A stretch of DNA of 8,902 nt, taken from assembly GCA_028869325.1 (NCBI GenBank), contig JAGWST010000012.1, forward strand, positions 1 through 8,902. Reading direction: 5' to 3'. The notes under the pieces are model-generated. The model searched no databases. It was given only the letters and a program-made list of their open reading frames with translations, and had not been told where the DNA came from. Of this stretch, positions 1 to 6,091 are shown one piece after another. Each line of letters opens with the position of its first letter. The first letter of the stretch is position 1. The stretch comes from a bacterium (GTDB taxonomy: Bacteria; Vulcanimicrobiota; Vulcanimicrobiia; Vulcanimicrobiales; SCRA01). The translations under genes were made by a program, and so were the position numbers.

Positions 1-86
1 ACCGGCTGCGCGCAGGTCGCCAGCATGACGCACGCGGCCGTCACCACGGCGGCACCGGCGATCACCCGAGCGAGACGGCCGGTCAC
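1..86 (-). CDS. Partial exported protein or lipoprotein, N-terminus only
   Basis: Reading leftward, a GTG start at 86-84 overlaps the TGA stop of the permease gene as GTGA, and the frame stays open for 28 codons to the window edge. The translation begins MTGRLARVIAGAAVVTAA. It has two arginines, then a hydrophobic run, then CVMLATC, which is the shape of a secretion signal. Cys25 in LATC could be a lipobox cysteine, although Thr at -1 is not the preferred residue. Position and coupling suggest it belongs to the ABC importer operon, for example as a second binding protein or accessory lipoprotein, but nothing after the leader is visible. No clear Shine-Dalgarno precedes it, so expression would depend on coupling. 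Function unknown. Confidence 0.5.
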   Translation of the reverse strand, partial: MTGRLARVIAGAAVVTAACVMLATCAQP

Positions 87-877
87 CGATTGAGCCAGGG
101 AAGGGTCGTGCGCTCCGCCTCTTCGAGTCCGATCGTCACGACGTAGCCCAAGACGGCCACGATGACCAAGCCTACGTACATCTGCTCGACCTGCAGCGTC
201 TGCCAGCCGTTCCAGATCAGGTAGCCCAAGCCGTCCTTCGCGGCGAGGAACTCCGCGGCGACCACCAAGATCAGGGCGATTCCCAGACTCACCTTGGCGC
301 CCGTGAGCAGCGAGGGCAGAGCACCCGGCAGCAGGACGCGATGCACAAAGGCCAGCCCGCGGATTCCGTAGGCCTTGGCCACGTCGAGGTAGATGCGCTC
401 GATCTGCAGGACGCCGGCGCTGGTGTTGATGGCCATGATGAAGAAGACGCCGATGGCCACGATCACGATCTTCGAGCTGTCGCCCAAGCCGAAGATGAGG
501 ATGATCAGCGGCAGGACGGCGATCTTGGGGATGGGATAGAGCGCGGCGATGAGCGGACTGGTCACGGCCCGCACCCAACGTGAGAGCCCCATCGCCAGCC
601 CCAGGGCCACGCCGGGGATCGCGCCGGTCAGGAAGCCCAGGAACAACCGCACCAGTGTGACGCGCAGATCGTTCCACAGCTCGCCGCTCTTCGCAAGCGC
701 GACCGCCGCACCGGCGACGGAGCTTGGCGCCGGGAAGAACCGCGCGTCCAGCACGTGCGCGCGCACGGCCCACTCCCAGAGCAGCAGCAAGACGATCGGG
801 GAGGCCAAGCGCAGCGCGCGCTCGAGCCCGCGAAGATGGCGCGCGCGGCGCACGTGAACGGCCCAGGCCTGGCTCAC
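83..877 (-). CDS. ABC importer permease, nitrate/sulfonate/taurine type
   Basis: This is an inner-membrane subunit of a binding-protein-dependent importer of the SsuC/TauC/NrtB family. The protein has 264 residues, with hydrophobic segments near 27-40, 76-98, 117-132, 136-155, 195-212 and 235-250. The cytoplasmic EAA loop that docks on the ATPase lies at about 165-188 (DVAKAYG at the start, VLLPGALP at the end). I chose the GTG at 877-875 because it overlaps the ATPase stop as GTGA and has GAAGGAA on the minus strand 7 nt upstream (885-891). An upstream GTG at 907 would add ten residues. It would be coupled to the ATPase before it and to the partial exported gene after it. The family is certain; the substrate (sulfonate, nitrate, pyrimidine, phthalate or other) is not determinable here. 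Confidence 0.93.
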   Translation of the reverse strand: MSQAWAVHVRRARHLRGLERALRLASPIVLLLLWEWAVRAHVLDARFFPAPSSVAGAAVALAKSGELWNDLRVTLVRLFLGFLTGAIPGVALGLAMGLSRWVRAVTSPLIAALYPIPKIAVLPLIILIFGLGDSSKIVIVAIGVFFIMAINTSAGVLQIERIYLDVAKAYGIRGLAFVHRVLLPGALPSLLTGAKVSLGIALILVVAAEFLAAKDGLGYLIWNGWQTLQVEQMYVGLVIVAVLGYVVTIGLEEAERTTLPWLNR

Positions 878-1629
878 GCGGCCATTCCTTCGCGCAGCAG
901 CCCCCACACGTGCACCACCAGGCGTCCAAACTCCGGATCGCCGCGCAGCGCAACCACATCGCGCGGTCGCGAGAAGGGCACATCGACGCGCGCGTGGATG
1001 CGCCCGGGGCGGCCGGTCATGACGTAGACACGATCGGCCAGCACCACCGACTCCTCGATGCCGTGCGTGATGAAGACCACCGTCTTGCGCGTGTGCTCCC
1101 AGATGCGCAGCAGCTCCCCGTGCAGGCCGATCTTCGTCTGCTCGTCGAGCGCGGCGAACGGCTCATCCATCAGCAGCACGCGGCGCTCCGAGGCGAAGGC
1201 GCGGGCGATCGAGACGCGCTGCTTCATGCCGCCGGAGAGCTGATGCGGAAAGGCGCCGGCAAAGGCCCGTAGGCCGACCAGATCGAGTTGCTCCTCGACC
1301 TTGGCGCGCGCCGCCGCCAGCGCGAGGCCGAGCCCGTGCAAGCCGACCGCCACGTTCTCGCGCACGCGCATCCAAGGGTAGATCGACTGCTCCTGGAAGA
1401 CCATCGCCATGTGATCGCGGCGGCCGCCGCCGGCGGCAAGCTCCACGTGCCCCGAAGTCGGCTCCTCGAGGCCTGCCAGGATGCGCAGCAGCGTCGTCTT
1501 CCCGCAGCCGCTGGGGCCCACGATCGCGGCGAACTCTCCCCGGGCAAACTCGAGCGAGACGCCGTCAAGAGCGGTCGTTCCGTCTTCGAAGCGCTTGGAG
1601 ACGGCATCGACGATCATCTCTCTATCCAT
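874..1629 (-). CDS. ABC importer ATPase, SsuB/TauB/NrtD type
   Basis: This is the nucleotide-binding subunit that powers the importer with the permease encoded next to it. It has 251 residues and every ABC motif: Walker A GPSGCGKTT at 38-46, Q-loop VFQEQ at 77-81, signature LSGGMKQR at 131-138, Walker B VLLMDEP at 151-157, and the switch histidine in FITHG (His189). Length is normal for the family. The chosen ATG at 1629 begins MDREMIVDAV, with GAGGG about 12 nt upstream. An internal ATG at 1617 (MIVDAV) is the alternative. The same frame is open upstream to 2355, but that stretch is antisense to the binding-protein gene. The stop overlaps the permease GTG by 4 bp, so the two are translated together. 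Confidence 0.95.
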   Translation of the reverse strand: MDREMIVDAVSKRFEDGTTALDGVSLEFARGEFAAIVGPSGCGKTTLLRILAGLEEPTSGHVELAAGGGRRDHMAMVFQEQSIYPWMRVRENVAVGLHGLGLALAAARAKVEEQLDLVGLRAFAGAFPHQLSGGMKQRVSIARAFASERRVLLMDEPFAALDEQTKIGLHGELLRIWEHTRKTVVFITHGIEESVVLADRVYVMTGRPGRIHARVDVPFSRPRDVVALRGDPEFGRLVVHVWGLLREGMAA

Positions 1630-1743
1630 CGGTGTTCGGCCCTCGCGGTTCTGCGGGCGGCGCCGATGATCCCCCGCCGCGCAAGAGGGTTCCGGCGCCC
1701 CGAGCCCGGATTGTGCATCCGTCCCAGGAGAAGGGAGAACCGG
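1630..1743. promoter_or_regulatory. Divergent intergenic region of the ABC importer
   Basis: This 114-bp gap separates the ATPase start (minus) from the binding-protein start (plus), so promoters for both should lie in it or very near it. I found no convincing sigma70 -35/-10 pair on either strand and no clear operator dyad. The plus side ends in a strong ribosome binding site. Assignment as a promoter region rests on gene orientation only. Confidence 0.5.
1726..1737 (+). promoter_or_regulatory. Ribosome binding site of the binding-protein gene
   Basis: The purine-rich run AGGAGAAGGGAG ends 6 nt before the ATG at 1744. It decides the start: the same frame is open far upstream (to 1288), but this is the only ATG with a strong Shine-Dalgarno, and it falls at the beginning of a secretion leader. 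Confidence 0.8.
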
Positions 1744-2709
1744 ATGACGCTTACCCGCCGCAGCTTCGTCTCGTCGCTTGCCGCAGCAACAGCCGTTGCA
1801 CCGGCAGCGGCACTGGCAGCCGGTACGCGCCCGCTGACGATCGGCCACGTCCCCAGCACGCTCTTCGCACCCTTCTACGTGGCGATCGCGCGGGGCTATC
1901 TGCAGCAAGCCGGCTTCGCGCCCTCGGTACAGCGCATCGGCTCTGGCGAAGAGGCGATGGCGCTGTTGGCCAACGGCCAGCTCGACGTGGTGCTGGGCGG
2001 CATCTCCGCCGCGACCTTCAACGCGGTGCAGCGCGGCTTCAACGTCAAGATCCTCTCGTCGGCGGCCTTTCAGCCCGCCAAGGGGCATCCCAGCGCGCTG
2101 CTGGTCCGTGAAGATCTCTACGAAGGCGGCCTGCGGACGCCGGCCGGACTCAAGGGCAAGTCGATCGGCTTTCTCGGCGGAAAGGGCGCCACCGGCGCGT
2201 ACTACGTCTCCTTGATCCTGCGCCCGTTCGGCCTGAAGCTCCCGGATCTGGACGTGCGCGGCCTCTCCAGCCCCGACCAGGGACCGGCGCTGGCGCGGCG
2301 GGCCATCGACTCCGTCTTCGCCGCGGCGCCGTTCACCACCAGTTTCGAGCAGCAAAAGTTGGCCCGAGAGATCGCCGACCCGCCGGCGGGCATCTCGTGC
2401 ACGGCCAGCTTCATCGGGCCCACGCTGCTGCGGGATGGTGCCGCGGCGCGCGCGGTGCTCGCCGCGTTCGTCAAGGGGTCGCGCGACATCCAGGGCGACG
2501 CCTTCTACGAGCCTGCGAATCTGCAGGTCTTTCAGACGTACACCGGCCGCCCGGCCAGCCAGATCAAGTCGATCCCGCGCTACGATTTCGATCCCGCTCT
2601 GCGCATCGACACCAAGACGCTGGCGGACATGCAGCGCGTCTTCGCCGAGCTCGGCGTTCTGGCGTACACCAGGCCGCTCGACACGAACGAGATGGTCGCC
2701 AGGATCTAG
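1744..2709 (+). CDS. ABC importer substrate-binding protein, SsuA/TauA/NMT1-like, exported
   Basis: This is the extracytoplasmic receptor of the neighbouring importer, 321 residues long. The leader MTLTRRSFVSSLAAA fits a twin-arginine type signal (T-R-R-S-F-V), followed by an Ala-rich hydrophobic stretch and a likely cleavage near AALAA at 22-26. The mature start resembles periplasmic binding protein type 2 of the NMT1/SsuA group: IGHVPSTLFAPFYVAIARGY at 33-52, then GEEAMALLANGQLDVVLGG at 68-86 and LKGKSIGFLGG at 136-146. The last is the usual lobe-crossing LKGKxIG motif. The gene is divergent from the ATPase and permease, whereas all three often share one strand. The ligand cannot be predicted. 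The export route (Tat or Sec) is inferred from the leader only. Confidence 0.92.
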   Translation: MTLTRRSFVSSLAAATAVAPAAALAAGTRPLTIGHVPSTLFAPFYVAIARGYLQQAGFAPSVQRIGSGEEAMALLANGQLDVVLGGISAATFNAVQRGFNVKILSSAAFQPAKGHPSALLVREDLYEGGLRTPAGLKGKSIGFLGGKGATGAYYVSLILRPFGLKLPDLDVRGLSSPDQGPALARRAIDSVFAAAPFTTSFEQQKLAREIADPPAGISCTASFIGPTLLRDGAAARAVLAAFVKGSRDIQGDAFYEPANLQVFQTYTGRPASQIKSIPRYDFDPALRIDTKTLADMQRVFAELGVLAYTRPLDTNEMVARI

Positions 2710-2743
2710 GAGCGGCGAAGCTTAGCGCCGCGACGCCACGCTC

Positions 2744-2762
2744 ACGGCGCACGGCCGTTTTT
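2744..2762 (+). terminator. Possible intrinsic terminator after the binding-protein gene
   Basis: ACGGC (2744-2748) and GCCGT (2754-2758) can pair around a 5-nt loop, followed by a T-run at 2758-2762. The stem is short (5 bp), so this is a weak candidate. It lies 34 bp after the stop codon, in the gap between two convergent genes, where a terminator is expected. A second GC-rich hairpin (GCGGCG 2712-2717 with CGCCGC 2726-2731, 8-nt loop) precedes it but has no T-run. Confidence 0.4.
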
Positions 2763-2768
2763 CGGGAG

Positions 2769-3383
2769 CTACCCCAGCTCTTCTTTGAGCGACTCCAGCA
2801 TCTTGGTGGCTTGGCCATATGGACGCACGCCGATCATCACATCACACGGCGCGTGCGCGGAGACGTACTCGATCAAGCCGCTGAAGGGATTGCCGGAGAA
2901 GTGCGCGCGGCGCACCATACCCAGCACCAGGAGATGCGCGCGCTCGCGGCCGATGATCGAGACGATCGCCTGCCCCGTGTTGCGCGTCTTGACCGTCTCC
3001 GTGCGCAGGTCGACGCCCGACTTCTTGGCGATGGCTTGTGCCGCGGCCAGTCCCTCCAACGCGCGGCGCTCCTCGTCTCCCATCGCGGCGTTCACCGGCA
3101 GCTGCATCGGCACTTCGATCACGTAGACCACCAGAACGCTGGCGCGCTGCTTGCTGGCGATGCGCATCGCCAGCGGCAGCATGTGCTCGGAGCTGGTTGC
3201 CTCGGACATCACCACGACCACCGTGGAGACGATCTCCTGGACGTGCTCGGTGATGACTTCGGCGGCCTCCTCGGCCTTGGTCTTGGGCGGGTGGAGCATC
3301 CACCAGAGGGTGGAGACGGTGCTGACGAAGATGGCCGCGGCGAGCGCCGCTCCCACCGGATGGATCGCCACCACGAAGGTCAT
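2769..3383 (-). CDS. Membrane-anchored universal stress protein (UspA) domain protein
   Basis: The protein has 204 residues. Residues 4-30 form one hydrophobic N-terminal helix ending in LWWML. They are followed by an acidic linker with KAEEAAEVITEHV and a UspA fold at about 50-187: strand IVSTVVVVMSEA, then ASVLVVYVIEVP, then AHLLVLGM, then IEYVSAHAPCDVMI. The last resembles the canonical EYVxxHAPCPVLV end. The nucleotide loop (G-2x-G-9x-G-S/T) is degenerate: G155 is kept, but the second Gly is Arg158 and the final G-S/T reads S-G (168-169). Loss or change of ATP binding is therefore likely (inference). The ATG at 3383-3381 overlaps the stop of the 65-residue gene as ATGA, so it is the last gene of the APC operon. 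Usp domains often occur beside or fused to transporters, so a sensory or modulating role on the permease is plausible. Confidence 0.85.
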   Translation of the reverse strand: MTFVVAIHPVGAALAAAIFVSTVSTLWWMLHPPKTKAEEAAEVITEHVQEIVSTVVVVMSEATSSEHMLPLAMRIASKQRASVLVVYVIEVPMQLPVNAAMGDEERRALEGLAAAQAIAKKSGVDLRTETVKTRNTGQAIVSIIGRERAHLLVLGMVRRAHFSGNPFSGLIEYVSAHAPCDVMIGVRPYGQATKMLESLKEELG

Positions 3384-3577
3384 GTGGGAAGGCTCCGCAC
3401 CCGGAGCACGCCGAGCGCGGTGAAGGCGCCGCCCAGCAGCAGGCCAGGGAGCATCTCGCCGGCACTGTGCGCGCGCAGCAGCACTTCGCCGATCAGTATC
3501 AGCCCGCTAACGATATAGACATAGCCCAGCGCGCGCTTCCAGCGAAGATAGCCCGGAGAGCGCACCAGCTTTCTCAC
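3380..3577 (-). CDS. Small two-helix membrane protein of the APC/Usp operon
   Basis: This 65-residue protein belongs to no family I recognise. It has a basic start (MRKLVRSPGYLRWKRA), a hydrophobic segment near 17-34 (LGYVYIVSGLILIGEVLL) and a second near 43-58 (LPGLLLGGAFTALGVL), and ends in RVRSLPT. Two short helices with a cytoplasmic basic N-terminus are predicted by eye. Evidence that it is real: its GTG start (3577-3575) overlaps the permease stop as GTGA, and its own stop overlaps the next ATG as ATGA, leaving no spare base between three genes. Position between the permease and the Usp-domain gene suggests an accessory subunit of the transporter, but its function is unknown. Confidence 0.72.
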   Translation of the reverse strand: MRKLVRSPGYLRWKRALGYVYIVSGLILIGEVLLRAHSAGEMLPGLLLGGAFTALGVLRVRSLPT

Positions 3578-5184
3578 TTCTCGCGCTCCAGCGTCGTGAC
3601 GCTGATGTCGTTGCCCAAGAGACCGGCGTCCTGTACCTCGGTGACGTACTGGTCCATCAGCTCCAGCTCACCGGCTTCTCTGAGCACCACCACTTGATCC
3701 TTGACCCAGTCGTGGCGGCGCGAATGGAGGGCTGGGTGTCCGTGCACGCGCCGGTAGATGACGTAGAAGATCAATCCCGCGAGCACCCACGACGGGCCGG
3801 CGATGCGGCCGATGGGGTGCGTCATGAAGGCGAAGACCAGAATCGAGAACGTGCCCAAGAAGCCAAAGACGGCCAGCACGGGAAACGACCAGCGCCGCCC
3901 CCTGGTCGTCAGCGTGATGCTCAGAGGCATGCGATAGGTGCGCGGGCTGAACGGATCCGTGTAACGTAGGGCGATCAGCGCGATGAAGACCAACGAGTAG
4001 CTGGTGGCCGCGCCGAAGGCATAGAGGTCGCCAAGGAATGCAAGCCCTTGATCCCCTTGGATGGCTGCAAAGACCAGCTCGATCACGGCCACGCCGCTGA
4101 AGACCAGAATCGAGACCATCGGCGTGCGAAAGCGCGCCGCCACCCTCGAGAACGCCGACGGCAGCAGGTGGTACGTGGCCATCGAGTAGGCGATCCGCGA
4201 GGCCCCGTAGACGCCCGAGTTGGAGGAGATGAGCATCAACACGGCACCGACCAGCGGCACGTAGACGGCGGCCACCGCGCCGTAGTACGGAATCTGGCTG
4301 GCCAGCAAGGCGATGGCATGGTCTTGGTTTGGCGCTAGGCCAAGCCACTGAAAGACTTGCAGATGGTGGCCAGCGGCGTCGACGACGGCATCCGGATGCC
4401 AGGGCTGCATGCCCAGCACCAGGTTCGAGTACGAGAGCGCAAAGATCAAGATCGTCAGAATCAGCGCCACGGATGTTCGGGGGATGATCGAGGCAGGGCG
4501 ATCGGTCTCTTGCGCCGCCTGCGAGATCGATTCTATGCCGACGAACGAGATGATGGCGAGCGAGACGCCGTTGAGCAGCTGGAAGGTGCTCGGCCAGTGC
4601 GCCTGCATGGTGTGGATGAGCACCTGCGGGTGGAAGGTGAAGAGCGCCGCCAGACAGAGGATCGCCAATTCGTTGGCGATGTCGATCGCGCCGACAACCT
4701 CGTTCAGGCGCGAGCTCTCGCGGACGCCGAAGACGTTGAGCAGGGTCAGCCCGATTACCACGATCAGCACGAAGATGAAGTGCGGAACGGCGTTCGCGCT
4801 GGAGAGCACCGGCACCAGATTGCTCAGGTAGCCGATCATCGTCCACGCGAAGAGCGCGATGTCGATGGTGAAGTCGAGCAGCACCGCCCAGCCGGCGATG
4901 AATCCCCAGATGTCGCCGAGGCCGCGCAGGACGAAGAACTGTCCCCCGCCGGCCACGGGAAAGGTGCTGGCGAGTTCGGTATAGGCCAGGCCGACCAAAA
5001 CGTAGACGAGCCCGGCGAACGCGAATGCGACATTTGCCGCCCCCGCGGCTGCGCCGACCACCAGACCGAGGGCCGCATAGATGTCGGCGCCGACATCCGC
5101 GTACCCCCACGAGTACGAGCCCCAGGGCGTAACGGCTCGACGCAGGGTAGGGGGAGTCGCCCCCTCGGCGCTCTTGCTCGGCAT
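3574..5184 (-). CDS. APC-superfamily permease (annotated type: amino acid permease)
   Basis: This is a secondary transporter of 536 residues with about twelve hydrophobic segments. The TM1 region contains WGYADVGADIYAALG at 26-40, with the broken helix typical of the LeuT fold. GIESISQAAQETDRP at 216-230 matches the TM6 region of APC permeases (family form Gxxxxxxxx-EExxxP). Residues after 484 form a soluble, charged tail of about 50 residues. The start ATG at 5184 lacks an obvious Shine-Dalgarno, so a leaderless transcript is possible. Its partners are a small membrane protein and a Usp protein downstream, and two TrkA-N proteins divergent across 60 bp. The superfamily includes the K+/H+ symporter KimA as well as amino acid carriers, so the neighbours make K+ a real alternative substrate (inference). 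Substrate is not assignable from the sequence alone. Confidence 0.9.
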   Translation of the reverse strand: MPSKSAEGATPPTLRRAVTPWGSYSWGYADVGADIYAALGLVVGAAAGAANVAFAFAGLVYVLVGLAYTELASTFPVAGGGQFFVLRGLGDIWGFIAGWAVLLDFTIDIALFAWTMIGYLSNLVPVLSSANAVPHFIFVLIVVIGLTLLNVFGVRESSRLNEVVGAIDIANELAILCLAALFTFHPQVLIHTMQAHWPSTFQLLNGVSLAIISFVGIESISQAAQETDRPASIIPRTSVALILTILIFALSYSNLVLGMQPWHPDAVVDAAGHHLQVFQWLGLAPNQDHAIALLASQIPYYGAVAAVYVPLVGAVLMLISSNSGVYGASRIAYSMATYHLLPSAFSRVAARFRTPMVSILVFSGVAVIELVFAAIQGDQGLAFLGDLYAFGAATSYSLVFIALIALRYTDPFSPRTYRMPLSITLTTRGRRWSFPVLAVFGFLGTFSILVFAFMTHPIGRIAGPSWVLAGLIFYVIYRRVHGHPALHSRRHDWVKDQVVVLREAGELELMDQYVTEVQDAGLLGNDISVTTLEREK

Positions 5185-5204
5185 TCGGCCAGCGGGGTTC
5201 GTGC

Positions 5205-5226
5205 GGCAGGAGTCGCCACTCCTGCC
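5205..5226. promoter_or_regulatory. Perfect 9-bp inverted repeat in the divergent APC / trkA-like promoter region
   Basis: GGCAGGAGT (5205-5213) and ACTCCTGCC (5218-5226) are exact reverse complements around the 4-nt loop CGCC. The centre lies about 31 bp from the APC start (5184) and 29 bp from the first TrkA-N start (5245), almost symmetrical in the 60-bp gap. It could be a regulator operator or a transcribed hairpin in both 5' leaders. There is no T-run, so it is not an intrinsic terminator. Chance occurrence in GC-rich DNA is possible but not likely for nine contiguous pairs at this site. Confidence 0.6.
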
Positions 5227-5244
5227 CCCGGATACCGGCAGGCC

Positions 5245-5658
5245 ATGATCCTTGTCCTCGGCAGCACTCGTCTCGGCGCTCGTTTGACGAAAGCGTTGCG
5301 CGCCGCTTCACAGGAAGTCACGCTCGTCGAACGCAGCCGCAGATACCTCGAGCAGTATCTTCCCGACGACTACGGGGCGACGGTCGTGCTCGGAGCCCCC
5401 AGCGATCCCGAGGTGCTCAGCAGCGCGGGCGTCGATCGCGCCGCGGTGATCTGCATCGTGAATCGCGACGACGCACTCAACGTGCTGCTCGCCGATCTGC
5501 TGCGTAGCCGCTACCCGTCGAAGCGCATCCTGATGCGGCTCGACGACCCGGTGCTGACGCAGGTGTACCGCGAGGGCGGCTACGAGGTCGTCAGCCCGCT
5601 CGACCTCGCCATCAAAGCGTTCACCCATTCGATCGTCGCCGTCGCGGAACAGGTGTAG
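5245..5658 (+). CDS. TrkA-N (RCK-N) domain protein, first of a pair, degenerate nucleotide motif
   Basis: This is a Rossmann-type regulator of cation transport, 137 residues long, consisting of one RCK-N domain and lacking the RCK-C domain found in typical TrkA/KtrA proteins of about 220 residues. It opens with MILVLGSTRLG. The usual GxGxxG reads G-S-T-R-L-G (6-11), so the second glycine is Thr8. An acidic residue after strand 2 (VTLVERS, Glu29) is kept. Later segments SSAGVDRAAVICIVNRDDALN (59-79) and SKRILMRLDDP (92-102) fit the family. The same frame is open upstream, but that stretch is antisense to the APC gene. Start is at 5245, 60 bp from the divergent APC start. It forms an operon with the next TrkA-N gene, 9 bp downstream. 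It probably works as part of a hetero-oligomer with it (inference). Confidence 0.85.
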   Translation: MILVLGSTRLGARLTKALRAASQEVTLVERSRRYLEQYLPDDYGATVVLGAPSDPEVLSSAGVDRAAVICIVNRDDALNVLLADLLRSRYPSKRILMRLDDPVLTQVYREGGYEVVSPLDLAIKAFTHSIVAVAEQV

Positions 5659-5667
5659 CATCCGACC

Positions 5668-6072
5668 ATGTTCGTATTGATCTGCGGAAGCGGAAAGGTC
5701 GGCGTCCACCTCGTGCGCGGGCTGCTGGCGGACGGCTACGAGGTGGCCATCATCGAGCGCGACGAGGACATCGGACGCAGCGTCGCCGACCACTTTCCCG
5801 AAGTTTGCGTCTTCTCCGGCGACGCCACCGAGAGCTCGGTGCTCAAGCGTGCCGGCATCCAGCGCGCCGACGTGGTGGTCGCCGCGGCCGGTGAGGACAA
5901 GGACAACTATACGATCTGCAAAATCGCACGGCGGATGTTCAATGTCCCTCGCTGCGTGGCGCGCGTCAACGAGCCTGCGCTCCACGACCTCTTTCGCGGC
6001 GAGGGGGTGAGCGCGATCATCAACGTGACCGCGATGGCCGCGCAAGCCATCGAGTCAGCGGTCAACTCCTAA
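5668..6072 (+). CDS. TrkA-N (RCK-N) domain protein, second of a pair, intact nucleotide motif
   Basis: This 134-residue protein is a single RCK-N Rossmann domain, again without RCK-C. It starts MFVLICGSGKVG. GSGKVG at 7-12 is an intact GxGxxG, Glu30 follows strand 2 (VAIIERDED), GDATESSVLKRAGI (51-64) and VVAAAGEDKDNYTICKIARR (70-89) match the family, and CVARVNEPAL is at 96-105. Proteins of this type bind NAD(H) or adenine nucleotides and gate K+ transporters at the membrane's inner face. The paired arrangement next to an APC permease resembles ceoB/ceoC of Mycobacterium, though those are full-length RCK proteins. No strong ribosome binding site is visible in the 9-bp gap, so translation may follow from the upstream gene. 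It is convergent with the Mfd-like gene, with 17 bp between stops. Confidence 0.9.
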   Translation: MFVLICGSGKVGVHLVRGLLADGYEVAIIERDEDIGRSVADHFPEVCVFSGDATESSVLKRAGIQRADVVVAAAGEDKDNYTICKIARRMFNVPRCVARVNEPALHDLFRGEGVSAIINVTAMAAQAIESAVNS

Positions 6073-6079
6073 CCAACCG

Positions 6080-6091
6080 GACGGCGCCGTC
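6080..6091. repeat. 12-bp perfect palindrome between convergent genes
   Basis: GACGGCGCCGTC reads the same on both strands and overlaps the stop codon of the Mfd-like gene (6090-6092), 8 bp after the trkA-like stop. It has no central loop and no T-run, so it is a poor intrinsic terminator. It may simply reflect high GC content, or serve as a weak bidirectional 3'-end structure. Confidence 0.35.

Noticed and set aside
1288..1743. Upstream extension of the substrate-binding protein frame
   Set aside because: It is antisense to the ATPase gene, and the export leader and strong ribosome binding site fix the start at 1744.
1630..2355. Upstream extension of the ABC ATPase frame
   Set aside because: It lies antisense to the substrate-binding protein. 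ABC ATPases of this family begin a few residues before the first strand, as in MDREMIVDAVSKRF.
4357..5244. A long plus-strand open frame running into the first TrkA-N gene, which could suggest an N-terminal extension of about 296 residues
   Set aside because: It is antisense to the clearly real APC permease, its composition is low-complexity D/E/R/Q/H as expected of a shadow frame, and the RCK-N fold begins exactly at the ATG at 5245.
3668..5311. A 547-codon minus-strand open frame overlapping the APC gene
   Set aside because: It is Arg/His/Pro-rich, shows no family resemblance, and is a +1 shadow of the APC permease, whose frame has clear membrane helices and family motifs.
5308..6089. Possible continuation of the Mfd motor downstream of 6090 after a frameshift
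   Set aside because: Minus-strand frames here are antisense to the two TrkA-N genes and contain no helicase motifs such as a Walker A or DExx box.
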